A stretch of 64,000 bases of DNA from Leguminivora glycinivorella (lineage: Eukaryota; Arthropoda; Insecta; Lepidoptera; Tortricidae): NCBI RefSeq assembly GCF_023078275.1, contig NC_062975.1, positions 62,001 to 126,000 on the forward strand, in the 5' to 3' direction. Numbering within the stretch: position 1 is the first letter of the stretch; every line of letters begins with the position of its first letter. This document shows, one piece after another, positions 23,201-35,200 of the stretch. A model generated the notes under the pieces. That model did not search any database. It was not told the origin of the DNA and saw only the letters and a list, made by a program, of their open reading frames with translations. The position numbers were made by a program, and so were the translations under genes.

Positions 23201-26200
23201 CGAGCAAGAGGACATGTGAGTTGTAATGTGTGTTTTATGGCGCACCGAGAGATTAGGCTTTCGCATATTGTTTTAGTTACCCAGCAAATTAGGATTGGAG
23301 GCGTGCATGTAGTTGTGCGGCTTCCTGGGCGGCGCGGGCGGCGCCAGCAGCGGCGCGGGCGGCGGGGGCGACTGCTGCGCGTGCGCGTGCGCGGGGGCCT
23401 GCAGCTGCGCGTGCGCGTGCGCGTGCGTGTACGCGTGGGCCTGCGCGTGCGCGTGCGCCGCCGGTGACGCGGGCGAGGACGCGGCCGACACGCGCCGGTA
23501 GCTGCGGTAGTGCTCCGTCGGCACCGGCACCAGCGACGCCTTGCTCTTTATTCAACAAAAGAACATGCCATTTCATACTACATCCGTTAATACTATTAAC
23601 ACTACATCCTTCGGGGCCACGAGGGCGATTTTCAATAAAAATGGTAAAATTTATGGTCCTGGATATAATTTCTATAATTTCGTAACAAATGGCGCCCACC
23701 TTTTTGTCTTCCTTGTTCTTGTTGCGCGAGAAGAACCGCAGGTACTTGCGGTCCAGGCTGGCCGCGCCCACCGTCTCTGTCGACTCGCTTCTGCAACCGA
23801 CAGATAAATAACATCAAACCTCATTAAGACGCCAAATACTAAAAAGTAATAAAACATTACATCATAAAACACTACCGAAAGTTAGTCCTAAAGTTACCCA
23901 ACATCATGGGTGGAAACCGATTGCCTGCAAATGCGGTGTCTTACTGTGGCACAAATTACGAAGCCAAAAAGCAAACTAAGACGTAGCAGAGCTTGGATAG
24001 TAGTAGATCAGAAAGCTAGAAGTGTTCGGAGCGAGGTAAGATCAGGATTTGGAACGGAACCTCAGCGATCCCGGTTTTGCAGCTGTTTTTAGTGACACCA
24101 CACACTTGTTTAATGTCGCACACATACTTTACATACTGCATACCTCTGCATGCGATGCGTGAGTTTCTTGAGCGAGCCGAACTTGGCCTTGTTCTCCTTG
24201 TCTTTGTAGTCCCGGTCGCGGTCGCGCGGTGTAGTCGTGCTACATACCTCTGCATGCGATGCGTGAGTTTCTTGAGCGAGCCGAACTTGGACTTGTTCTC
24301 CTTGTCTTTGTAGTCCCGGTCGCGGTCGCGCGGCCGCTCGGCCTCGATGTCCGAGTCGGTCGAGTACTCCGTCTCCGAGTACTGCTTGGGCAGGTGGTCC
24401 GCCGCCAACTGTAACACGAATAACCGCTTCATTTTGATGGTAGAATGGTGGAAACAGCAGTATATTAACAGTTAAGTTATTCCCAGTATTTTAAATAAAA
24501 ACGCGTGATTATGATATGTGACGTAGGATGCAATACAGGCGGGGTCGCCATGTGTCGCTCGTAGTATTTAAGGACAAGATGATGTACATGCAGAGGAGCG
24601 TGCTATGAGCTGATTTTACCAAGTCGCCGTTGGCTTTCAGCAGTATTGAAGCAGGCGAAGTAGAAGGCTGGCTGCAGGGCGCAGTACTCACGGGCGCGGG
24701 CTGGTGCGTGGCGCGGGTGATGAGCTCGAGCTAGGCTCTGGCGGCGTCAGCACTGTCGCAGGCGAAGTAGAAGGGTGCCGGTGCGGACACCTGCAGCGGC
24801 TGCAGGGCGCAGTACTCACGGGCGCGGGCTGGTGCGTGGCGCGGGTGATGAGCTCGAGCCAGGCTCTGGCGGCGTCAGCACTGTCGCAGGCGAAGTAGAA
24901 GGCGGTGCCGGTGCGGACACCTGCAGCGGCTGCAGGGCGCAGTACTCACGGGCGCGGGCTGGTGCGTGGCGCGGGTGATGAGGTCGAGCCAGGCTCTGGC
25001 GGCGTCAGCACTGTCGCAGGCGAAGTAGAAGGCGGTGCCGGTGCGGACACCTGCAGCGGCTGCAGGGCGCAGTACTCACGGGCGCGGGCTGGTGCGTGGC
25101 GCGGGTGATGAGGTCGAGCCAGGCTCTGGCGGCGTCAGCACTGTCGCAGGCGAAGTAGAAGGGTGCCGGTGCGGACACCTGCAGCGGCTGCAGGGCGCAG
25201 TACTCACGGGCGCGGGCTGGTGCGTGGCGCGGGTGATGAGGTCGAGCCAGGCTCTGGCGGCGTCAGCACTGTCGCAGGCGAAGTAGAAGGCGGTGCCGGT
25301 GCGGACACCTGCAGCGGCTGCAGGGCGCAGTACTCACGGGCGCGGGCTGGTGCGTGGCGCGGGTGATGAGGTCGAGCCAGGCTCTGGCGGCGTCAGCACT
25401 GTCGCAGGCGAAGTAGAAGGCGGTGCCGGTGCGGACACCTGCAGCGGCTGCAGGGCGCAGTACTCACGGGCGCGGGCTGGTGCGTGGCGCGGGTGATGAG
25501 CTCGAGCCAGGCTCTGGCGGCGTCAGCACTGTCGCAGGCGAAGTAGAAGGCGGTGCCGGTGCGGACACCTGCAGCGGCTGCAGGGCGCAGTACTCACGGG
25601 CGCGGGCTGGTGCGTGGCGCGGGTGATGAGGTCGAGCCAGGCTCTGGCGGCGTCAGCACTGTCGCAGGCGAAGTAGAAGGCGGTGCCGGTGCGGACACCT
25701 GCAGCGGCTGCAGGGCGCAGTACTCACGGGCGCGGGCTGGTGCGTGGCGCGGGTGATGAGGTCGAGCCAGGCTCTGGCGGCGTCAGCACTGTCGCAGGCG
25801 AAGTAGAAGGCGGTGCCGGTGCGGACACCTGCAGCGGCTGCAGGGCGCAGTACTCACGGGCGCGGGCTGGTGCGTGGCGCGGGTGATGAGGTCGAGCCAG
25901 GCTCTGGCGGCGTCAGCACTGTCGCAGGCGAAGTAGAAGGGTGCCGGTGCGGACACCTGCAGCGGCTGCAGGGCGCAGTACTCACGGGCGCGGGCTCGTG
26001 CGTGGCGCGGGTGATGAGGTCGAGCCAGGCTCTGGCGGCGTCAGCACTGTCGCAGGCGAAGTAGAAGGCGGTGCCGGTGCGGACACCTGCAGCGGCTGCA
26101 GGGCGCAGTACTCACGGGCGCGGGCTGGTGCGTGGCGCGGGTGATGAGGTCGAGCCAGGCTCTGGCGGCGTCAGCACTGTCGCAGGCGAAGTAGAAGGCG

Positions 26201-29200
26201 GTGCCGGTGCGGACACCTGCAGCGGCTGCAGGGCGCAGTACTCACGGGCGCGGGCTGGTGCGTGGCGCGGGTGATGAGGTCGAGCCAGGCTCTGGCGGCG
26301 TCAGCACTGTCGCAGGCGAAGTAGAAGGGTGCCGGTGCGGACACCTGCAGCGGCTGCAGGGCGCAGTACTCACGGGCGCGGGCTGGTGCGTGGCGCGGGT
26401 GATGAGGTCGAGCCAGGCTCTGGCGGCGTCAGCACTGTCGCAGGCGAAGTAGAAGGCGGTGCCGGTGCGGACACCTGCAGCGGCTGCAGGGCGCAGTACT
26501 CACGGGCGCGGGCTGGTGCGTGGCGCGGGTGATGAGCTCGAGCCAGGCTCTGGCGGCGTCAGCACTGTCGCAGGCGAAGTAGAAGGCGGTGCCGGTGTGG
26601 TAGACCTTGAAGGCGTGCGGCCGCGACTTCACCTCGCCCGCCGCCGCCGCCGTGAACCCCGCCAGTTGGATCATGCAGTCCGCGCGGTTGCCCTGCGATA
26701 TATATCATTTAATTTATAACATAATATAAAATCTTTTAGACATATAACAGTTGTCACGCACGTCTCCCGTGGTGGTTGTGTTGGTACTCACATCGGGACT
26801 CCGATAAGCGTACAGGGTGGTGTCGGACAGCAGCAGGTATCTCCGCGCCCAGCGGGCTTGTTGTTGTCCTCTCGCTCGCACTCGCTGCCACACGGGACCG
26901 CCTGCGCCGCCCGTCAGCGCGCGCGCAGCCACCCCGCGTCGCTCTGTAATATATGCAATATGGCTTAGCTTTGCAAGATATCTTTAACCATTTATGTCCG
27001 AAATATTCTCTACTTTTTAGAAACTTGCTGCAGAATGTGAGGTAAGCAAGAATCTTATATACCATGGATATTGCGTGCCGACCAATGAGTTGAAGCCAGG
27101 TTCATTCACCTTTACTCCTATGTTCTATCTCTTTCCGACACTGTGATGTATTGCCAGATTAGTTACTAAAAAGAAACGTATAAAACATTCTTCAATCAAA
27201 TTGACTTAGTTTTCTTTGTATTATACAAAAAAGCACTCAAGCAAAAACCTTATTTCTCCGGTTGTTTATCTAGGACAATGGCCTCGAAAAGGAAGAGCTT
27301 CAATTAAACACCCAGTTTAATAATAAACAAAAGTATGTTTAATTCCACACAAATCACACCGAACACAAAATAACTCAAATATCATAACAAAACTACAATG
27401 CACTACCGTTCGCTAGTTTCCAGAAGGAAAAGCGACATCTCTCGGGAAATTGAGTAAACACGTAAGTAAGCGTTTTATACATACCGCCCACCAAGGACAA
27501 CATGTCCTTCATCATGACCGCCCACCATGAAGAGACCAAGAAATCAAAAGTGAACTGAATACATATCAAATTTGGTGTGTACGGTTTTTAACATGTTTGA
27601 TTCAATACAACTAACAGAACATAAAACGATTGATCTTCACAATACAACATATCTATAATAATTATGAACTAAAACAGTTTTGAACTTGACAAGTTAACAC
27701 ATCAATGAAAACTTTAGGTAAGTAAAGTACAGAATTTATTTCAATCATTCTACCGAAAAACCACTAAAATATACCAAAACCATTGAGGCTGAGTATTAAC
27801 TTCCTTCAAAAGACACCCTCATCTTCAGTTTACGAGAATATAACGTGAACTAAAAAAATGAAGCAATGGATTATACATTAATATAGTTTTGACAACTAAG
27901 TGACCTAATCAACAAGATTCAAAGCTCTACTAGAAAAATAAATCAATCCAGTGGGCCAGATAAAATCCACCCGAGCGTGGTGTTTTGGGCTAATGGAAAT
28001 CCATTTGGACCTTTCAGTAGACCATCCATAAGTATATGGCAATAAACCTTGCCTCCCAAAAGTATATCCGCTTTATTGGGTGAACTATAAGCTGGATCTG
28101 CCAACTTGATGTACTTTAACGCCGCCCACTCTGGAGCTACTACTTTCTCACTTGGAAGATAAGTAGTGATCTTCTTCACAACGTAAGCCTTCAAAACTGT
28201 ATTGAAAGTTGGATCGGTGAGCGATTGAACTTTCAACTCAACTGCGTATTTAGAGACCTCAGAGGTCTGTTCACCACCTAATCCTGTAATTGAACCCTCT
28301 ATGGGAACTTTCTTTAACCCTAATGCCTTCACAGCAGTTTCAGTGACAAATGAAGCCTGTGAGCACTGATCTATTAACGCGCGTACCACCTGTGAATCAC
28401 CTGTCTGCGACTTAGTCTTTACAAGGGCCGTAGGCAACAACGTTTTTTCGTTAGCAATCTGTGCCGCATGACAGTTGATTACTGGCGTGATCTCTGTTTG
28501 GTTGTTCTCTGGAGATACATGTGTGGCTTCTTCCGAGACACCTTCAGTTACCTGACCTAAATTCTTTGAAATGGCAACTGAAGTTGGGACCTCCCTTGAA
28601 TGAAGCAAGGAATGGTGTTTTCTTTTACATATTCGACAGCTTGTGGTTTTTTGGCAAAATCTAACAGTGTGATTGCTCCCTAAACAATTGTAACATATCC
28701 TATTTTTTGTAACAAATTCGTGTTTTTTCACAATGTCCGCTTTGGCAAATTTCTTACAAAAACACAGTTTATGGGGTTCTGTACAAAACTCACATGCTAT
28801 GACCGACGCGCTAGCAATATGGAACACATTTTGTTTGATTGCACTACTCGAAGGTTTCTCGTAAGCACTGGTGACCTTATTGACGTTTCTCGGCTCAATA
28901 AACTCTAGAGCTCGGTACCGGCTGGTTAAGAACTCTTTGAACTGATCCAAGGTAGGAAATGTATCTGAGGTCAAGTTAGATGATACATTAAGCTCCCATT
29001 GCTTACGTGATTCTGGGTCTAACTTTAATTTCAACAGATGTATCACTATGATGTCCCATGTGGAAACATCAATGCCTAAATTAGACAATGCACTCAAACA
29101 ATCTGTTGATGTGTCTAAGAGATCCTTTAGAAGAGCAGGAGATTCAGTGACTGCAGGCTTTTGACTCAGGAGACGTTTAAGGATACAATGTGACAGGTAT

Positions 29201-32200
29201 TTTTTATTATTGTATCGTTGCTCTAATATACTCCAACTTCTATCATAATTTGAGTCGGTTACCGGTATATTCCGCAGCAACTGCTCTGCTTCTCCTGTTA
29301 AATAACCCTTCAGATATTGCAATTTCTGCACATTATCCAAGGAGTTGTTGTGGATCATACATAAGAATAGATCTCTAAATGTTATCCATTCTTGGTATTT
29401 GCCAGAAAAATAAGGGATGGTTAATTTGGGTAGTTTTACCGAATCTGACTTTGTTACAAATGTATTGTCCTGAATGTTGATCTTTGATTGACTTGAATGA
29501 AAACTTAGGAAATCAGTCAAACGATCTTTCAATTCACATTTATAATCTGTGTATTCATCCTCTGTTTTGTCATAAGTGTCCTCAATAATATAGCTTTGTG
29601 CTTGTAAAAGTGCTTGATCATATGTACGCATCAACTCTTTATGACCTTGTCTGAATTCTGACCAAAGCTGCTCTAGGGTGTCTAGTCGACTCTCTATGTA
29701 ATGCTCCGTTATGCGTGCTTTCGGAGACTTTTTGAAATTAACATGTGCTTTAAAAATACGACTAGACAAGTCATTTTGAAAGTTTAGCAATGATTCCATG
29801 TTTGCAAATATCAAACTTTAGACAAAACAGATTTTGAATTGAACTTTAAAAATACTATAAAAATAAAAACTGTAAAACTATCTGTTAGAGTAAAAACACC
29901 AGGATACCACTATTAATTATACAGTTTATTAAACGGAATCTCAAAATACAAGTTCAATGACAAGCTATCTTCAAGTGACGCTCTGAGTCCGTCTGACGCC
30001 ATTTTTGACAGCGATGCTAGTGAAGGGGACGTTCGACTAGTGATGTCCTTATACTCGACCATTCTGACCTTGACCTTTCGTCCCGAAGGTCTCTGCTATC
30101 CATGCTGCTACTGATGACTGCCGCAGTCAACACAGCCGAAGCAGGCTGCGCCTCCAACTGATGGCGGTAGACTTCATCTGTTCATTTGTTCTTTTCTTTT
30201 CTGCGGAGTGAACAAGAACTTTGTATACTCCAGCTATACACTCAGGCCCTGGTCCTTTGAAGTGATTAACTCGAGTACCGTTGGAAACGGCCGGTGTAGT
30301 TTAAGACTAACTTACACCAAGATATGTAATTGGTCTCATTTTATAGTCGAATCATAGTAATGACATAACTAAACTCAAGATTGCATGACCAGACTAGCCT
30401 AGTACAAGTAAGTCAGATCATTTTTTTTTTAACAATTCCACGGCCAGTAAGGCTTTAAAACTATTAAGGTGCCAATGGTACGAAAACTACATGTTTTACC
30501 GCCATGATCGATACTATATATTAGTCAAATTAATTATGTAAAATATATGACATATAGCGGCGGGCAGGTAATTACCGGTGTACAAAGCACCATCCAATAT
30601 TTGCTTGTAAATATCTTTACCCATCAATACATTTCATTTCAGGCAAGTATTATGTTCTAAGTAAGACCTTACGTGAGCGGTGCATTCCAAACTAACCGCT
30701 AAATATAACAATGATGATTGGCGTTGTTAAAATAGCAAATACATGGAACAAACTCACAGTTGGCTCCGTCACTGTAGGCTGTGAAGCTCCCCGCACGCGC
30801 AACAACGCGTACATCAAACTCGTGAGAGGTGAACATGACACACTCCATGCGTGAGCATAGCCGCCTTCTAACACAGCAAGCAGCAAGAAAGCTCTTATTA
30901 AAAAGCTCTGTAACATACATGGGAAATACTAAGTTCCTTAATGTAACGAGAACGTGATAATTTTTCCTTGGAACTAAGCCAGTAGGTGATAGAATCAGTA
31001 CAACACAACTGTCGTTCAAGTAACATGATAAGGTTACGAGAAATTAATGTACGATTGGCATAGTCGATGCTCTCAATTACAGACCCGGCTTACATAGCCG
31101 TAAAATAATTTAGTAATAAACAATGACAATGAAGATATTAGAAAATATTGTCATGTAAGCTTTTTTTTTATGAAAATATATTAAGCAGAATACATGGCTG
31201 CTCCTTGGCAGGACCTTTAACAACTGCTAATTATTTATCTATCAACATGATAAAATTAATAAAAGGTAATAATCAATGTGTACTAGCCACTAATTTTGCT
31301 ATAAGATAACAAACATTACCATATCAAAGCTTCATACGCAAGCCACGGTGATACGGCTGCTTTCGAGGCTGGCGGCGCAACGACCGCAGACGTTGGCCCT
31401 TCATGACAAGGTTGTCGCGCAGCCTGTAGCATGCACTCTATTGGAAACCGTAATTCCACCAGCAACCTCTGGAAAGTATTAGCGCAAGCAACCCTTTCAA
31501 GGTAACCTTGAGATCACTACTCTTTAAGGTCATAAAACATGCTTTTGACAAACAAGGTCTCAAGCTAACCTCTTAAAGATAGACTATATAACACATGATG
31601 GTCCGTCTCCAAAGACCTGCATCACAAATACCAGAAACAGAACTAACCTCGCAAGGATAGTCTATATAACACATGATGGCCCGTCTCCAAAGACCTGCAC
31701 CACAAATACCAGAACAGAACTAACCTCGCAAGGATAGTCTATATAACACATGATGGTCCGTCTCCAAAGACCTGCATCACAAATACCAGAAACAGAACGA
31801 ACCTCGCAAGGATAGTCTATATAACACATGATGGCCCGTCTCCAAAGACCTGCACCACAAATACCAGAACAGAACTAACCTCGCAAGGATAGTCTATATA
31901 ACACATGATGGTCCGTCTCCAAAGACCTGCACCACAAATACCAGAACAGAACTAACCTCGCAAGGATAGTCTATATAACACATGATGGTCCGTCTCCAAA
32001 GACCTGCATCACAAATACCAGAAACAGAACTAACCTCGCAAGGATAGTCTATATAACACATGATGGCCCGTCTCCAAAGACCTGCACCACAAATACCAGA
32101 ACAGAACTAACCTCGCAAGGATAGTCTATATAACACATGATGGTCCGTCTCCAAAGACCTGCATCACAAATACCAGAAACAGAACTAACCTCGCAAGGAT

Positions 32201-35200
32201 AGTCTATATAACACATGATGGCCCGTCTCCAAAGACCTGCACCACAAATACCAGAACAGAACTAACCTCGCAAGGATAGTCTATATAACACATGATGGTC
32301 CGTCTCCAAAGACCTGCACCACAAATACCAGAACAGAACTAACCTCGCAAGGATAGTCTATATAACACATGATGGTCCGTCTCCAAAGACCTGCACCACA
32401 AATACCAGAACAGAACTAACCTCGCAAGGATAGTCTATATAACACATGATGGCGTCTGTAAAGACCTACATCACAAATAACAAAAACAGACCAATCCTCT
32501 TAAGGATAGTCTATATAACACATGATGGCGTCTGTAAAGACCTACATCACAAATAACAAAAACAGACCAATCCTCTTAAGGATAGTCTATATAACACATG
32601 ATGGCGTCTCTGAAGACCTACATCACAAATAACAGAAACAGACCAATCCTCTTAAGGATAGTCTATATAACACACGATGTTCCACTTCTTAAAGTCTACA
32701 TCGCAATTAGAAGTCTTATGCATATGGTCCGCCTCCTAAGGCCAACATTGCATAAACAGAACTACTTAAGAAACAATAATCAAAGTAACAAATGTATAGC
32801 AGACATTAAAGTAATCATTATAATTATGATTCACACTTTAAGTGATGGAAATCACTTAATTTTTACTTGTGGATATCACATTAGTTACATTACCATGGAT
32901 ACCACAAGATTCAGGTACAATGTGCTTATCAGGAAACCCTGTGAACAGAATATATTATTAACATCATGTATAGGCAACACAACTCGGTTCTTAATCCGGC
33001 GTGTATATATATGCAATGGCAACTCGGTTCTTAATTTGAGAATAATAGGACAAGCACAACTCGGTTCTCAATCCGGCGTGCATATATGTAATGACAACTC
33101 AGTTCTTAATCTGAGACTAATAAGGCAAAACACAACTCGGTTCTTAATCCGGCGTGCATATATGTAATGACAACTCATGTCTTAATCTGAGATTAATAAG
33201 GCAAAACATAACTCGGTTCTTAATCCGGTGTGCATATATGTAATGACAACTCAGTTCTTAAATCTGAGAGTAATAAGACAAAACACAACTCGGTTCTCAA
33301 TCCGGCGTGCAACTTGTTTTATTTTTCCCGTGCCCCTAAATAAGGTAACACGCTTACTATAGATAGCATTATTGAGATACATTTCAGCCAGCCAAAAATA
33401 ATTTTATGAAACTTGGCTTATTTTTACCGTGCCCCTAAATAAGGTAACATGCTTACTATAGATAGCATTATTGAAATACATTTCAGCCAACCAAAATAAT
33501 TTTATGAAACTTGGCTTATTTTTCCCGTTCCCCTAAATAAGGTAACACGCTTACTATAAATACCAGTATTGAAATACATTTCAGCCAACCAAAAATAATT
33601 TTATGAAACTTGGCTTATTTTTCCCGTGCTCCTAAATAAGGTAACACGCCTACTATACCAGTATTGAAATACATTCCAGTCAAGCAAGAATAATCATATG
33701 GCACTTGGCTTGACTTATCGAGGTTTCACTACATTCAAATAATGTAATATTTTATCTATCATTGTTCACCCACCAAATGGCTCTTGACAAAGGTATTTAT
33801 ATATCATCATCAGGCATGGTGCTTATTGATTAAACCATCAAGCTTGCCAGACAATGCTTCAAAAGACACACTAGAGAGATGCTATAGCTGTAGGTATATG
33901 TGCAATTTAAAGCACAACATTATCCATATAGCTGCCACCTGCACAACTACATAATTTTGTTAGTTGTGTTAATACTATGCATATGCAAGAATACTTAGTA
34001 CAAGTTAATGAGTTTTTATAACAAAATATCATTATTTTTGATTCTTGCAAAAGTCACAAACATGTAAAATATATATATTCTTGTGAAATCAAGAAGCAAT
34101 AGAAGTGTACAGTTATTTTTATATTTCAAGGAACAGAACATATTAAAAGTAGACAATACTTGTCAACTTCAAACGGTAACCTGTTTGTCATGCTTCGGTT
34201 CGGAAACATTCCTTCGCAGTGAAGTGGTTAAAATTATTAGAAGCTCCAATTAAGTTATTTACCTCAGATTATTGCACATCTTTTAAAAACTTAACTGATT
34301 GGCATGTTTCAAGCCCAATTCCAAATCAAACTGATTTGTTGTAACAGACAAGTATAGCATGTAGACCGTTAAAGTCCATCGGGTCTATAAATATCAAAAT
34401 CTCTTACCATTAGCTATGACAAATTTTACCAGTGTCATAAATAGTTCAATAGATATCCAGTTTGGTGTTTCCAGCTTTTAGCAAGATTTAACCTCAGGAA
34501 CTTCTGGAATCATGCCTTATCAATGCAAGTATTTTCAACTTATGGTCAATAGTCTCCGGATTACCGGCAGGCAACTACTGTAATCAATAAATTAATCTGG
34601 AAAGGAATGTAATTTAAAGAACAAATTATATCACTGTCAATGCATTAAATGGACACTGGACTATGTCATGATAATAAATGTTCCAAGTGTCTGTCTAGGT
34701 AATATATTTGTCTTTGGTTCAATTTAGAACATGATTACATTGAATACATTTTTTTTGTCAAAAATGTTTGCAATGCTAAACCAGCATTATTATAAACAAA
34801 ACAGCATCAACAATACACTATACTTCAGTGCTATGCCCTTAATTTTAACACACATTATGGTTTTACAAAGATGCATAATTAACCTCATCAAAATATTATT
34901 ATGTTAATATTATTATTATTTTATCAACATTTTTGATGAATTTGTGCCATGTAATATAGCAACATGTTTCCTCATTTAGAAAAATGCAAGATCATACAGA
35001 GTTTATATGCATAAGAATGTCACTAAGACAGATTTCAAAATACAGTCCCCGGTAAAGTGACAAAACTTATAGTAACAAAAGAGTTGTCAAAGTTTTCTTA
35101 TGCTTATTTACTCATCCATTATACTAACCTGTAGTGAATTTAAAATGTATTTACTGTGAGCATACTTACATAAGCCAGATGCAATGGCACAATATTATTG

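Noticed and set aside
24662..26503. CRISPR-like array
   Set aside because: Whole units repeat without unique spacers, and the unit is exon sequence of a eukaryotic gene.
26792..26943. Alternative frame giving GWLRAR at the PH start, implying a frameshift in exon 13
   Set aside because: The frame stops within ten codons. Exon 12 ends in phase 1, which requires the frame used; no frameshift is needed.
32598..33167. 189-codon plus-strand frame
   Set aside because: It crosses two satellite arrays; its text is repeat-derived.
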